NCBI RefSeq assembly: GCF_003201855.1
Contig: NZ_QJKI01000012.1
Location: 38,095 to 102,094, forward strand
Reading direction: 5' to 3'
From: Rivihabitans pingtungensis
Lineage (GTDB): Bacteria; Pseudomonadota; Gammaproteobacteria; Burkholderiales; Aquaspirillaceae
DNA: 64,000 nucleotides
The notes beneath the pieces were generated by a model. That model was not told the origin of the DNA. It made no database searches and worked only from the letters and a program-made list of their open reading frames with translations. This document shows, piece by piece, positions 16,795 through 26,076 of this stretch. The position numbers were made by a program, and so were the translations under genes. Numbering within the stretch: position 1 is the stretch's first letter; each line of letters begins with the position of its first letter.

Positions 16795-18213
16795 TTACGA
16801 CTTGTCGGCTTTATCCGCCTGCCAGCCGCCGCCCAGCGCCTTATACAACTCCACCGTCGCGCTCAGGCGCTGGCGCTGGGCGTCGATGGCGTCCAGCTCG
16901 GCCTGAAACAGCCCGCGCTCGGCGTCCAGCACTTCCAGATAGCTGGAATACCCATTGTCGTAGCGCAGCCGCGCCAGTCGCAGCGAGCGCTTGAGCGCGC
17001 CCACCTGGGTGGCGCGCGCCTCGGCGGCTTCGCGGGTTTTGCGGTGCGCCACCAGCGCGTCCTGTGCTTCTTTAAAGGCGGTCTGGATAGCCAACTGGTA
17101 TTGCGCCAGCGCCTGGCGTTGCCGCGCGCTGGCGGCGTCCACCCCGGCGGCGGTTTTGCCAAAGTCAAACAGCGGCATGGCCAGATTGGCGGCAAAGCTC
17201 CAGGTGGCGGCCGGGCCGTTGAACAGATTGTTCAGCGCCACGCTTTCCGAGCCCAGCAGGCCGGTCAGCGAGATGCTGGGCAAGAAAGCCGCGCGCGCCA
17301 CGCCGATGCGGGCATTGGCCGCCACCAGGTTTTGCTCGGCCGCCTGCAAGTCCGGGCGGCGGGTGAGCAGGCTGGAAGGCAGGCCGGCCGGCACGGCGGG
17401 CGGCGCGGTCAGCGCGCCAATCGCCTTGCCGCGCGGCAGGCCGCCGGCAACGATGTCGCGCGGGCTGCGCCCCACCAGCACCGCCAGCGCGCTTTCGGCT
17501 TGTTGCGCCTGCTGCGCCAGCGCCGGCACGGCGGCGGCAGCCACCGCCGCTTCGGCCTGCGCCTGGCGGTAGTCCAGCTCGGAGGTGATGCCGCCCTTGA
17601 AACGTTTTTCCTGCAAGAGCAGCGCCTGCTGGCGGGTGGCCAGCGTGCTTTCCGCCAGGCTGAATTGCTCATCCAGCGCGCGCAGGCTGAAATAGCCCTG
17701 CGCCACCTGCGCCAGCAGGGTCAGCCGCACGGCGTCGCGGTTGGCCTGGCTGGACAACAGGCTGGCTTGCGCGGCTTCGTTGGCGCGGCGCAGCTTGCCC
17801 CACAGGTCCAGCTCAAAGCTCAGCGTGGCGGCGGCTTGTTTGTTTTCCACAATCGGCCGGCCGGGCGCCGGTTGCAGGCCCACCGCGCTGCCGCGCGCGC
17901 GGCTGCCCTGGGCGCTGGCGTTCAGGCTGGGCAGCAGGTCGGCCTGGGCGATGCCGGCCAGCGCACGCGCCTCGTCCACCCGCGCCACCGCCAGGCGCAA
18001 GTCCTGGTTGTGTTGCTCGGCGGCGGCGATCAGCGCATCCAGCACCGGGTCGTCAAAGCGTGTCCACCAGCGCGCGTCCAGCGCTGGCTTGTGCGCCTCG
18101 GCGTCCAGCCGCCAGGCGTCGGGCAGCGGCGGGGTGTCGCGCTGGTAGTCGGGGCCGATGGCGCAGGCCGACAACAGGCCAGAGGTGAGTGCAAGCAAAA
18201 TCAGTCGGCGCAT
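16795..18213 (-). CDS. RND efflux outer-membrane factor lipoprotein (OprM/NodT family)
   Basis: A protein of 472 residues with lipobox LLSAC (acylated Cys17). Two internally repeated OEP domains carry the typical SFELDLWGKLRR and LAMPLFDFGKTAAGVDA segments of TolC-fold channels. It forms the trimeric outer-membrane duct of the tripartite pump. Its ATG shares one base with the stop of the pump gene (TGATG), so translation is coupled. The position as third gene matches acrAB-oprM/mtrCDE operons. Confidence 0.95.
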   Translation of the reverse strand: MRRLILLALTSGLLSACAIGPDYQRDTPPLPDAWRLDAEAHKPALDARWWTRFDDPVLDALIAAAEQHNQDLRLAVARVDEARALAGIAQADLLPSLNASAQGSRARGSAVGLQPAPGRPIVENKQAAATLSFELDLWGKLRRANEAAQASLLSSQANRDAVRLTLLAQVAQGYFSLRALDEQFSLAESTLATRQQALLLQEKRFKGGITSELDYRQAQAEAAVAAAAVPALAQQAQQAESALAVLVGRSPRDIVAGGLPRGKAIGALTAPPAVPAGLPSSLLTRRPDLQAAEQNLVAANARIGVARAAFLPSISLTGLLGSESVALNNLFNGPAATWSFAANLAMPLFDFGKTAAGVDAASARQRQALAQYQLAIQTAFKEAQDALVAHRKTREAAEARATQVGALKRSLRLARLRYDNGYSSYLEVLDAERGLFQAELDAIDAQRQRLSATVELYKALGGGWQADKADKS

Positions 18214-21200
18214 CAGGCGTCCTTTCCATCATGCTGGCTGACCGCGACCGGCGCGGGGCGACGGCCCAGACGCATGATCAGCATGAACAACATCGGAATG
18301 AAAAACGTGGCAATAAACGTGGCCGCCAGCATGCCGCCAATCACCCCGGTGCCAATCGAATGGCGCGAGGACGCGCCCGCGCCAGTGCTGATGGCCAGCG
18401 GCACGCAGCCCAGCACAAAGGCCAGCGAGGTCATGATGATCGGCCGGAAACGCAGGCGGGCGGCGGCAATGGCCGCGTCGGCCAGCGACAGGCCTTCCTC
18501 CAGCTTGAGCATGGCGAATTCCACAATCAGGATGGCGTTTTTCGCCGCCAGGCCAATCAGCGTCACCAGGGCAATCTGGAAGTACACATCATTGGCCATG
18601 CCGCGCAGCCAGTTGGCGCTAATGGCGCCAAACACGGCAAACGGCACCGCCAGCAGCACGGCAATCGGCAGGTTCCAGCGCTCGTACTGCGCAGCCAGAA
18701 TCAAAAACACCATCACCAGGGCAAACACAAACACCAGGGTGGAAGCGCCGCCGGTTTGTTTTTCCTGGAAGGCCGAGCCGGTCCAGGCCAGGCTGTAATC
18801 GTCGGACAACACTTGCGCGGCCAGTTCTTCCATGGCGGCAATCGCCTGGCCCGAGCTGTAGCCCGGCGCCGGGCCGCCGACAATCTTGGCCGACGGGAAG
18901 ATATTGTAGCGTTCGACGATTTCCGGGCCGGTCACCTGCTTGACCGTCACCAGTGCGGTGAGCGGGATCATCTCGCCGCTTTGCGAGCGCACGTGGATAT
19001 TGCGGATATCCTCGGGGCGCGAGCGGAAGTCGGCTTCCGATTGCAGCTGCACGCGGAAGGTGCGGCCCAGCTTGTTGAAGTCGTTGACGTACAACTCGCC
19101 AAAGGTGCTTTGCATGGTGTCGAACACGTCGTTGATCGGCACGCCGTAGGTCTTGGCTTTTTCCCGATCCAGCTCGATGAACAATTGCGGCACATCGGCG
19201 CTGAAGGTGGTGGACAACTGGCCAAGCTCAGGGCGCTTGTGCGCGGCTTCGATCAGCTTTTGCGTGGCGGCGGCCAGGTCTTTCGAGCCGCCATTGCCAC
19301 GGTTTTGCACGTACACCTCAAAGCCGCCCGTGCTGGACATGCCGGAAATCGGCGGCGGGTTGAAGGCCAGCACCATGGCTTCTTTCACGCCCATGCCGGC
19401 GCCAAACATATAGCCGACAATCGACTGCGCCTGGTCGCTTTCGGCGCGGCGTTCTTTCCAGTCTTTCAGCGTCAGGAACGAAGCGCCCGAGTTGGTCTTG
19501 AACGAGCCGGTCAGCAGATCAAAGCCGGTGAAGGTCAGCACATCGGTCACGGCCGGGTGGGCCATGGCCAATTTGTCCACCTGCTGGGTGGCGTGCTGGG
19601 TGCGCGACAGCGACGCGCCGTCGGGCAGCAGGGTCACGGCAATCACATAGCCCTGGTCTTCGTCCGGCACCAGGCCGCCCGGCACCACGCGGAACAAACC
19701 GAGGGTGACCGCGACAATGCCGCCGCACACCAACAGGCCCAGCGCGCTGCGGCGGACAAAAAACGCCACGCCACGGGTGTAGCGGCCGGTCATGCGGGCA
19801 AACCAGTTATTGAACACGTCAAAGAACTTGTGCGCCGCCTGATGGCCAGGCTTGAGCAACACCGCGCACAGCGCCGGGGTCAGCGTCAGCGCGACAATGC
19901 CGGAGATCACCACTGACATGGCGATGGTGATGGCGAACTGCTTGTACATCTGCCCGGCCAGGCCGCCCAGAAACGCCACCGGAATGAACACCGCGCACAG
20001 CACCAGCACAATGGCGATCACCGGACCGGTGACTTCCTGCATGGCTTTCAGCGTGGCGTCCACTGGCGAGAGCTTGTCTTCCTCCATGATGCGTTCGACG
20101 TTTTCCAGCACCACGATGGCGTCATCCACCACAATGCCGATGGCCAGCACCATGCCGAACAAGGTCAGCGTATTGATGGAAAAACCCAGGAGATACATGC
20201 CGGCAAAGGTGCCGACAATCGACACCGGCACCGCCAGCGACGGAATCAGCGTGGCTCGCCAGTTTTGCAGGAACAGATACACCACCAGGAACACCAGCAC
20301 CATGGCTTCGCCCAGGGTCTTGACCACCTCGTCGATCGAGACTTCCACAAAGCGCGTGGTGTCGTAAGGGATCTTGTACTCCAGGCCGGCCGGGAAGCGT
20401 TTTTTCAGCTCGACCATCTTGGCGCGCACCGCTTGGGCGGTGTCCAGCTGGTTGGCGCCCGGCGCCAGATAAATGCCGATGGGGATGGTTGGCTGGCCGT
20501 TGCGGGTGGCCGAGAAGCTATAGTCGCGCGCGCCCAGCTCGACGCGGGCGATGTCCTTCACCCGCACCTTGGAGCCATCCGGGTTGGCGCGCACGATGAT
20601 GTTCTCGAACTCTTCCGTGCTTTGCAGCCGGCCCTGCGTGGTCACCGTGTAGGTGAACTCCACCGGGCTGCGCGTCGGCTCGGCGCCCACCTTGCCGGCG
20701 GCAAACTGGGCGTTCTGCTCGCGGATGGCCTCGGCCACCTGCGACGGCGTCAGCTTGAGCTGGGCCATGCGGTCGGGCTTGAGCCAGATGCGCATCGAGT
20801 AATCCTTGGCGCCAAAAATCATCGCCTCGCCCACACCCGGAATGCGCTTGATCTCGTCCAGCACGTTCACCAGCGCATAGTTGCTGATGTACACCGAGTC
20901 ATAACGCTTGTCCGGCGCATCCAGCGCAATCACCTGCAGGAAGTTGGCCGACTGCTTTTGCACCGTCACCCCCTGGCGGCGCACCTCTTCCGGCAGCTGC
21001 GCCAGCGCCGATTGCACGCGGTTGTTGACGTTGATGGTAGCCTGGTCGGCATTGGTGCCGATGGCGAAGGTCACCGTCAGCGCCAGCTGGCCGTTGGAGG
21101 CGCTGGCCGAATTGATGTAGAGCATATTGTCCACACCGTTGATCTGCTGCTCCAGCGGCGCGGCCACGGTCTGGGCAATCACCTCGGCGGACGCGCCGGG

Positions 21201-21350
21201 GTAAATCGCCGTCACCTGCACCTGCGGCGGCACGATCTGCGGGTATTGCTCCACCGACAGCGCCCGCATGGCGGCAAAGCCGGCCAGCAGGATGATGATG
21301 GAGATCACGCAGGCAAAAATCGGCCGGCGGATAAAGAAAGCCGAGAACAT
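18213..21350 (-). CDS. RND multidrug efflux pump inner-membrane transporter (HAE1/AcrB family)
   Basis: A protein of 1045 residues, the standard length. It starts [16 protein letters not shown], typical of HAE1 pumps. The proton-relay aspartates are D409 and D410 in [20 protein letters not shown], and the relay lysine is in [14 protein letters not shown]. Twelve membrane segments and two large periplasmic loops are apparent. It is a proton antiporter that exports hydrophobic drugs and detergents through the adaptor and channel encoded on either side. It is 3 bases downstream of the adaptor gene. Closest named systems are AcrB, MexB and MtrD; the substrate range cannot be read. Confidence 0.96.
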   Translation of the reverse strand: MFSAFFIRRPIFACVISIIILLAGFAAMRALSVEQYPQIVPPQVQVTAIYPGASAEVIAQTVAAPLEQQINGVDNMLYINSASASNGQLALTVTFAIGTNADQATINVNNRVQSALAQLPEEVRRQGVTVQKQSANFLQVIALDAPDKRYDSVYISNYALVNVLDEIKRIPGVGEAMIFGAKDYSMRIWLKPDRMAQLKLTPSQVAEAIREQNAQFAAGKVGAEPTRSPVEFTYTVTTQGRLQSTEEFENIIVRANPDGSKVRVKDIARVELGARDYSFSATRNGQPTIPIGIYLAPGANQLDTAQAVRAKMVELKKRFPAGLEYKIPYDTTRFVEVSIDEVVKTLGEAMVLVFLVVYLFLQNWRATLIPSLAVPVSIVGTFAGMYLLGFSINTLTLFGMVLAIGIVVDDAIVVLENVERIMEEDKLSPVDATLKAMQEVTGPVIAIVLVLCAVFIPVAFLGGLAGQMYKQFAITIAMSVVISGIVALTLTPALCAVLLKPGHQAAHKFFDVFNNWFARMTGRYTRGVAFFVRRSALGLLVCGGIVAVTLGLFRVVPGGLVPDEDQGYVIAVTLLPDGASLSRTQHATQQVDKLAMAHPAVTDVLTFTGFDLLTGSFKTNSGASFLTLKDWKERRAESDQAQSIVGYMFGAGMGVKEAMVLAFNPPPISGMSSTGGFEVYVQNRGNGGSKDLAAATQKLIEAAHKRPELGQLSTTFSADVPQLFIELDREKAKTYGVPINDVFDTMQSTFGELYVNDFNKLGRTFRVQLQSEADFRSRPEDIRNIHVRSQSGEMIPLTALVTVKQVTGPEIVERYNIFPSAKIVGGPAPGYSSGQAIAAMEELAAQVLSDDYSLAWTGSAFQEKQTGGASTLVFVFALVMVFLILAAQYERWNLPIAVLLAVPFAVFGAISANWLRGMANDVYFQIALVTLIGLAAKNAILIVEFAMLKLEEGLSLADAAIAAARLRFRPIIMTSLAFVLGCVPLAISTGAGASSRHSIGTGVIGGMLAATFIATFFIPMLFMLIMRLGRRPAPVAVSQHDGKDA

Positions 21351-21353
21351 GAT

Positions 21354-22553
21354 TTACGCCCCCTTCGCCGGCGCAGCGGCCGGCTTGCCGGCGGCGGTCG
21401 GATCCACCACCTTCACCGGCGCGCCCGGACGGGCCTTGATATTGCCATCGACAATCACCCGGTCGCCGGCTTGCAGGCCGCGCACCACGATCACCTCGTT
21501 TTTCACCTCATCGCCCAACTCCACCGGACGCGGCTCGGCCTTGTTCTGCGCATTGGCGACAAACACCAGCTTACCCTGCTGGGTGGACAACACCGCGCGT
21601 TGCGGAATCAGCATGGCGTTTTTCAGCTTGCCGCCCTTCAGGTAAACGCGCACAAACTGACCCGGCAGCAACACACCGTCCGGGTTGGCGAACTCGGCGC
21701 GCGAGCGGATGGCGCCGGTGCTCGGGTCGATCAGGTTGTCGGTAAAGTTCAGCCGGCCCGCCGTGGGGAACATCGAACCATCCGACAGCTTGACTTCCAC
21801 CGTATAGCGCTCGCCCTCAGGCGGCTCAAAACGGCCCTGCGCCTGCCAGGTGCGCAGACGCAAGAGCTCGTTATCAGACATCGAGAAATTCACATACATT
21901 GGGTCGAGCTGGGAAATCTTGGTCAGCAGGCTGGCGTCACCGCTGGGCGACACCAGGCTGCCTTCCGAGCGGACTTCTTTTGAAGTCATGCCGGAAATCG
22001 GCGCGGTGACGCGGGTGTAATCCATATTGATCTGCGCCTCGCGCACGCGCGCGCGCGCCGCCGCCACCGAGGCCTGCGCCGACTCAAAATTGGCCACCGC
22101 CTCGTCGCGGTCTTTCTGGCTGACGGCGTTTTCGGCAAACAAAGGCAGAATGCGCGCCTGATCCTGCTTGGCGCGAATCAGCTTGGCCTGCTCAACCTCC
22201 AACGCGCCGCGCGCCTGATCCAGCGCCGCCTTGGCTTGTTCCGGGTCGATCTGATACAGCGCATCACCGGCCTTCACCGGCCGGCCTTCCGCGTACAAGC
22301 GCTTGAGCAAAATCCCGCTCACCCGCGCGCGCACCTCCACCTCGCGCGAACCGGCAGTCTGGCCGACATACTCCAGCGGCAAAGGCACATCCGCCGGCTT
22401 GACCGTCACCACGGTCACCTCCGGCGGCGGCATGGCAGGCATGCCTTCTTGTTTATCCTGGCAAGCGCTCAAGGCCAGCGCAGTCAAAGGCGCAGCCAGC
22501 CAGTAAAGCGAACGCCGCGCGGGCGCAAATGGGGGTGTGGTGTTCAAAATCAC
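21354..22553 (-). CDS. RND efflux periplasmic adaptor lipoprotein (AcrA/MexA family)
   Basis: A protein of 399 residues. The lipobox LALSAC places the acylated cysteine at residue 31 after a long N-region. A lipoyl-like half-motif (VRARVSGILLKRLYAEG), a coiled-coil hairpin (about 100-170) and the second half TRVTAPISGMTSKEVRSEG are the membrane-fusion-protein layout. It bridges pump and channel in the periplasm. It is the first gene of the operon, but its start is about 800 bases from the operator-like palindrome beside the tetR gene, because repeat DNA fills the gap. That spacing predicts a long untranslated leader or an undetected closer promoter. Confidence 0.95.
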   Translation of the reverse strand: MILNTTPPFAPARRSLYWLAAPLTALALSACQDKQEGMPAMPPPEVTVVTVKPADVPLPLEYVGQTAGSREVEVRARVSGILLKRLYAEGRPVKAGDALYQIDPEQAKAALDQARGALEVEQAKLIRAKQDQARILPLFAENAVSQKDRDEAVANFESAQASVAAARARVREAQINMDYTRVTAPISGMTSKEVRSEGSLVSPSGDASLLTKISQLDPMYVNFSMSDNELLRLRTWQAQGRFEPPEGERYTVEVKLSDGSMFPTAGRLNFTDNLIDPSTGAIRSRAEFANPDGVLLPGQFVRVYLKGGKLKNAMLIPQRAVLSTQQGKLVFVANAQNKAEPRPVELGDEVKNEVIVVRGLQAGDRVIVDGNIKARPGAPVKVVDPTAAGKPAAAPAKGA

Positions 22554-22784
22554 TCTCCGCGGCTGCTGACAGCCAAGATTTCAGGGTAGCGGGCCTTGCG
22601 CCGCTCACGCGGGCAAAACCGATTTGGGGTGAACCTTATCCCGCCGGGGGCAGGCGGGCCGGGCAACCATCTTGGGGTGAAACGTTTACCGGTGATGCTT
22701 GATGTCTCGGACTGGGTGATGCGTGCTTGCTGTCGTGATTTCGGTGCGGGCGTCATCGGCGGCGTGCGCCAGACCTTGCGCTTC

Positions 22785-22935
22785 ACCCGTCATTCCCGCG
22801 CAGGCGGGAATCCAGAATTCACCACAGCGTGGGGGGTGTGCGTTACTCACCAAACTGCGGTCAACGCGTTTTCGCCGTCGCCACGCTGTGGGACCTTGCC
22901 TGGGTTCCCGCCTGCGCGGGGACGACGTGGGGATG
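22785..22935. repeat. Small inverted-repeat element with dRS3-like ends
   Basis: The left end contains CGTCATTCCCGCGCAGGCGG followed by GAATCCAG; the right end carries the same block inverted (reverse complement CGTCGTCCCCGCGCAGGCGG, then GAACCCAG). Inside each end CCACAGCGTGG recurs in mirrored position. ATTCCC-N8-GGGAAT is the pattern of Neisseria dRS3 repeats. The whole looks like a non-coding MITE of about 150 bases. Together with the repeat at 23039-23290 it occupies much of the 970-base gene-free stretch 22554-23523. Confidence 0.65.
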
Positions 22936-23038
22936 GGGTAAAGCACCGAGGTGGCACACAACCACAGCGCCATCCGTGACTCGTTGCACCCTATACACCT
23001 AATGACAAAGTCTAGATTTTCAGGGCTTTGCCCGTCGC

Positions 23039-23290
23039 GCCTAGCCGCTTTACCTCCCCGTAAAGCGCGCCGAGCATCGCAGCCAGCCCGGGAGCAGTCC
23101 GGCCCGGCTAAGCGGCGGCGCAGCCGACGCGCCATTCCGGGACGGCCCGGGCTGGCGAGAAGCACAGGGCCCCCCCCGGCGCCGCAGGCGGCGGACGGGC
23201 GCGCGTCCCGGGGTCGCCTTTCTTTGCCTACTTTCTTTGGCGAAGCAAAGAAAGTAGGGCGCGCACGGGGCGCCACCCCGTCTCAATCCC
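23039..23290 (+). repeat. Long dispersed non-coding repeat, copy 1
   Basis: Homologous, in opposite orientation, to 45385-45605. Shared blocks in order: TAGCCG-TTTACC, CCCCGTAAAGCGCGCCGAGCA, GAGAAGCACAGGGC, ACGCGCGTCCCGGG, and a TTCTTTGGCGA segment. Here the last block forms a perfect 12-base stem, CTACTTTCTTTG (23228-23239) with CAAAGAAAGTAG (23246-23257). Open frames through it change between copies, so it is not treated as coding. Confidence 0.7.
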
Positions 23291-23353
23291 CCGCGCGTCA
23301 GCGCGGACCTTCAAATTACCTAAAAATGGGAACTTACACGCAACACCCCAATC

Positions 23354-23379
23354 TTACATACATGCTAGAATGTATGTAA
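23354..23379. promoter_or_regulatory. AcrR-like operator palindrome with overlapping divergent promoters
   Basis: Perfect 10-base arms TTACATACAT and ATGTATGTAA are separated by GCTAGA. This closely resembles the TACATACATT-N-AATGTATGTA operator bound by AcrR/TtgR-type TetR regulators. On the plus strand TTACAT, 17 bases, TAAATA overlaps it and could drive the tetR gene, 145 bases downstream. On the minus strand TTTACA, 18 bases, TAAGAT could drive the efflux operon. This is the natural autoregulated divergent control point. Confidence 0.75.
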
Positions 23380-23523
23380 ATACAAATTTGCGACCTCCTA
23401 CCCCGTCGCACACGCCATGTGCTTGTTCCCATGGCATAAATCGCCCGGATTGCCCCAGCGCCGCCGATTCATGCGACAATCCGCGCCCATCGCGCCAGAC
23501 CCACCCAACCCAGAGCCCACGCC

Positions 23524-24168
23524 ATGCGCCGCACCAAAGCCGAAGCCGAACAAACCCGCAACGACCTGCTGGACGCCGCCGAACAGCTGTTCGACCAGCG
23601 CGGCGTGTCCAGCACCTCGCTGGCCGACATCGCCAAGGCCGCCGGGGTCACGCGCGGCGCGGTGTACTGGCACTTCACCGACAAAGAAGACCTGCTCAAA
23701 TCCATGTGCGAACGCACCTGTCTGCCGTTCGACCACCTCACCGAGCAACTGCTGGCCGAACTGCCCGGCGGCGCGCTGGCGGCGCTGCGCCGCCACTACC
23801 TGGCGGTGTTTGAAGAAGTGGTGCGCTCACCGCGCACCCGGCAAGTGTTCAATATTCTGTGGAACAAATACGAATGCCCGGATGACAACTCGCCAGTGAT
23901 GCAGCGTCGCCGCCAGCATCTGGACGAAGAACACCAATTGCTCACCACCGTGCTGCGCGCCGCGCGCGAACAAGGCGAACTGCGCCACCCAGGCGAACTG
24001 GACGATCTGGCAGTGATTTTGCAAACCGTGGTGATGGGGCTGATTGAACTGTGGCTGGCCGACCCGAACCGCTTTGCCATTGAAACCCGCTCGCGGGCGT
24101 ATGTGGATATCTTGATGGGGGTGTTGGGGATGGCCCCGGAAGGTAGCGGGAGCGCGCCAAAGGTTTAA
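23524..24168 (+). CDS. TetR-family efflux repressor (AcrR/TtgR/MtrR-like)
   Basis: A protein of 214 residues. The N-terminal helix-turn-helix (TSLADIAKAAGVTRGAVYWH, residues 31-50) is the AcrR-type reading head, followed by FTDKEDLL. The C-terminal ligand-binding domain matches TetR_C_2 of AcrR regulators (LWNKYECPDDN, HLDEEHQLLTTVLRAAREQGEL). It should repress the divergent RND pump and itself until a pump substrate binds. An AcrR-like palindrome lies 145 bases upstream. The specific effector is unknown. Confidence 0.93.
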   Translation: MRRTKAEAEQTRNDLLDAAEQLFDQRGVSSTSLADIAKAAGVTRGAVYWHFTDKEDLLKSMCERTCLPFDHLTEQLLAELPGGALAALRRHYLAVFEEVVRSPRTRQVFNILWNKYECPDDNSPVMQRRRQHLDEEHQLLTTVLRAAREQGELRHPGELDDLAVILQTVVMGLIELWLADPNRFAIETRSRAYVDILMGVLGMAPEGSGSAPKV

Positions 24169-24280
24169 CGCAAAAGGGGGACGCACCTGGCGGCTGCCAG
24201 ATGTACATCACATGGATCTGCGCAGCGCGGTGATGACTATCGCTGTCCCACCAACCGGCCACCGCAGATGGCAGGGTAGA

Positions 24281-24310
24281 TTGCCGTATGCCAGGCGCAC
24301 AACGTATGCT
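24281..24310 (+). promoter_or_regulatory. Possible promoter of the DUF4157 gene
   Basis: TTGCCG (24281-24286), an 18-base spacer and TATGCT (24305-24310), 59 bases before the chosen ATG. A moderate consensus match in the 200-base gap after the tetR gene; no other element was recognised there. Confidence 0.35.
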
Positions 24311-24369
24311 GTGCACAGCGCGGTTGTATTCACAGCCGAATGGTTTTCTTCCCAGCATGGTGGACGGCA

Positions 24370-25401
24370 ATGAAAGCAGAACGGATCACCCGCGCGCACT
24401 CGCGCGCCCAGAGCACAAGCACCACGGCCCTCAAGCATGTAGCCACACCGGCGACAGCCCGGAACACCGCACTGGCGCAGTTGGCGCACACCGCCGGACA
24501 GTCACCGCGGGCGGCACAACTGCAAAAGATACAACAGCTAGCCAATCAGCATCTGGGCGCTGCCCCGGTATTGCAACGCAATCAGACCGGCTTGCCTGAT
24601 GGATTGAAAGCCGGAGTAGAAACCTTGTCCGGCATGTCGCTGGACAAAGTTCGCGTGCATTACAACTCCAGCAAGCCTGCCCAATTGAATGCACATGCCT
24701 ACGCCCAAGGCGCCGATATCCACGTGGCGCCAGGGCAGCAAAAACATCTGGCACACGAAGCCTGGCATGTGGTGCAGCAAGCACAGGGCCGGGTCCGGCC
24801 CACCACGCAACTGAAAAACGGCGCACCAATCAATGACGACCCCGCGCTGGAGCGCGAGGCCGACAGCATGGGCAGCAAGGCCATGCAGATGAAAGCCGTC
24901 ACGCCAATGCAACAGCTGGCGCAACCCAGCTTGCGTGCGCACACCTTGACGCCGCAGCTTGTCAAATATGGTGATTCAGCCAAGCTGGCCCGCGAACGCT
25001 ACAAATCAAAAAGCAAAAAATCCAAATACACTTTTGCGCGCTGGAAAAAAGGCCGGGAAGCCCAACACCTGATTCCGGCGCAAGTCTGCAAGGAGTTTGG
25101 CATTCCGGCTGCCTGGGCCAACTCTGCCGTCAACGGCATGATGATGCCCTCAGGCCGCAGGAGCACCAATCATCAGCGACTGACGTCGCTGGACAAGGGC
25201 AAGCGCTTTCACATCAAAGGTGGCGGCGCTCACCCCAACTACAATAAAGCCGTATTCGCCATGGCGATCAAGGCGCCATTCAAATGGAAAAAAGGCGCGG
25301 TGAGCCGCCAGAAATTTGAAGCCCTGGCCCATCATTTGCGCGCCTTGAACCGGCCACGCCGCTCGGGCCCGGCGCAAGACTACGTGGACGACATTCGCTA
25401 A
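24370..25401 (+). CDS. DUF4157 (eCIS core domain) protein with C-terminal AHH/HNH-like nuclease region, putative toxin
   Basis: A protein of 343 residues with no signal peptide. Residues about 74-170 are a DUF4157 domain: [15 protein letters not shown], the HEAWH metal motif (129-133, HExxH) and the downstream EREADSMG acid pair. A low-complexity, lysine-rich linker ([13 protein letters not shown]) follows. The C-terminus then reads [22 protein letters not shown], and [13 protein letters not shown]. That order resembles the AHH branch of HNH/ENDO VII nucleases found at the ends of polymorphic toxins. DUF4157 proteins are linked to extracellular contractile injection systems, but no such genes are here and no same-strand partner follows. 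ATG 24370 was preferred to 24340, which adds only a hydrophobic stub. Family assignment good; toxicity inferred. Confidence 0.8.
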   Translation: MKAERITRAHSRAQSTSTTALKHVATPATARNTALAQLAHTAGQSPRAAQLQKIQQLANQHLGAAPVLQRNQTGLPDGLKAGVETLSGMSLDKVRVHYNSSKPAQLNAHAYAQGADIHVAPGQQKHLAHEAWHVVQQAQGRVRPTTQLKNGAPINDDPALEREADSMGSKAMQMKAVTPMQQLAQPSLRAHTLTPQLVKYGDSAKLARERYKSKSKKSKYTFARWKKGREAQHLIPAQVCKEFGIPAAWANSAVNGMMMPSGRRSTNHQRLTSLDKGKRFHIKGGGAHPNYNKAVFAMAIKAPFKWKKGAVSRQKFEALAHHLRALNRPRRSGPAQDYVDDIR

Positions 25402-25440
25402 TGGCCACTGAGCAAGCCAGGCGAGGCGTAACCCCCCGCC

Positions 25441-25662
25441 TCAATTCGCTTTTTTACCCTTGCCATACTTCTTGAACACCGTGCGCGCGTCCTCATGGGC
25501 GCGGTCCAGCGTGCAGATGGCCGGGTGGTCGTCGTGGCCGCTGAAATACCCGTCGGCCTGGGCGCGCATCACCATGTCGATGGCGGGCTGGTCGGCGATG
25601 TCGTATTTTTCGGTGATCAGCGTGGTGACTTCATCAAGGTGTTGCTCGTAGCTCATGGGCAT
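25441..25662 (-). CDS. Small conserved hypothetical protein
   Basis: A protein of 73 residues (MPMSYEQHLDEVTTL start), predicted mainly helical, rich in D, H and K, with no membrane segment or signal. No domain is recognised. Its start overlaps the end of the VF530-family gene: a second possible ATG at 25656 would give a 4-base ATGA overlap, but the GGAAAG ribosome site is better spaced for 25662. It is co-transcribed with that gene. It ends 40 bases from the convergent DUF4157 gene. An immunity role for that putative toxin is conceivable but nothing besides adjacency supports it, and the orientation argues against. Confidence 0.72.
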   Translation of the reverse strand: MPMSYEQHLDEVTTLITEKYDIADQPAIDMVMRAQADGYFSGHDDHPAICTLDRAHEDARTVFKKYGKGKKAN

Positions 25663-25871
25663 GGGGGGCGCTTTCCGTCGCGCGCCTTCTGGCGCTGGAT
25701 GAATAAATAAAATGATTCCACTTTTTCCCGAGCCCAGGGCGTGCGGCGCAAGAATTTCAGGCTGGACGCCAGGCTGGGCTCGTGGGTAAAGCAGCGGATG
25801 GGAATTTCCTGGCCGAGCGTGGCCCAGCCGCACTCTTCAACAAGTTCGGTGAGCATCTGCGCCAGGGTCAC
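25653..25871 (-). CDS. VF530 family (DUF2132) small DNA-binding-like protein
   Basis: A protein of 72 residues matching the VF530/DUF2132 family: LAQMLTELVEECGWATLGQ, then EPSLASSLKFLRRTPWAREK and VESFYL. The family has a compact helical fold and is proposed to bind DNA, but its function is not established. The start is a GTG at 25871, which restores the usual family N-terminus; a downstream ATG at codon 6 would clip it. It is the first of two overlapping genes on the minus strand, divergent from the AraC regulator. Confidence 0.85.
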   Translation of the reverse strand: MTLAQMLTELVEECGWATLGQEIPIRCFTHEPSLASSLKFLRRTPWAREKVESFYLFIQRQKARDGKRPPCP

Positions 25872-25927
25872 GCCATGCAGCGGGTTATGGGCTTGCGTGT
25901 TCAGGGTGTGCCTCTATCAACAATCAA

Positions 25928-25951
25928 GGCCCGCCGCATCATCGGCGGGCC
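25928..25951. repeat. Perfect hairpin in the divergent VF530/AraC intergenic region
   Basis: GGCCCGCCG (25928-25936), loop CATCAT, CGGCGGGCC (25943-25951). No T run follows on the plus strand; on the minus strand TTGATTG follows. It lies about 57 bases upstream of the GTG of the VF530 gene, so it may be a leader structure or a weak terminator. Confidence 0.5.
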
Positions 25952-26076
25952 GCAGCGCGTATTGTGGCATGAGGCGGACAGATGTTCAGCGCTTTTGCGC
26001 AGGGCAAAATCCTTCAAGCCGGGCTGGCGGGCGGCGTGCCACAATCTGCCCTTGCGCCTCCACCCCCGGAACCCCG

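Noticed and set aside
22951..23379. Short proteins predicted in the repeat region (with a TFFGEAKKVG-like stretch)
   Set aside because: The sequence is a dispersed non-coding repeat; the frame is not kept in the second copy at 45385-45605.
22554..23523. A hidden gene between the efflux adaptor and tetR
   Set aside because: All frames are short or fall in repeats; the stretch is explained by two repeat elements and an operator.
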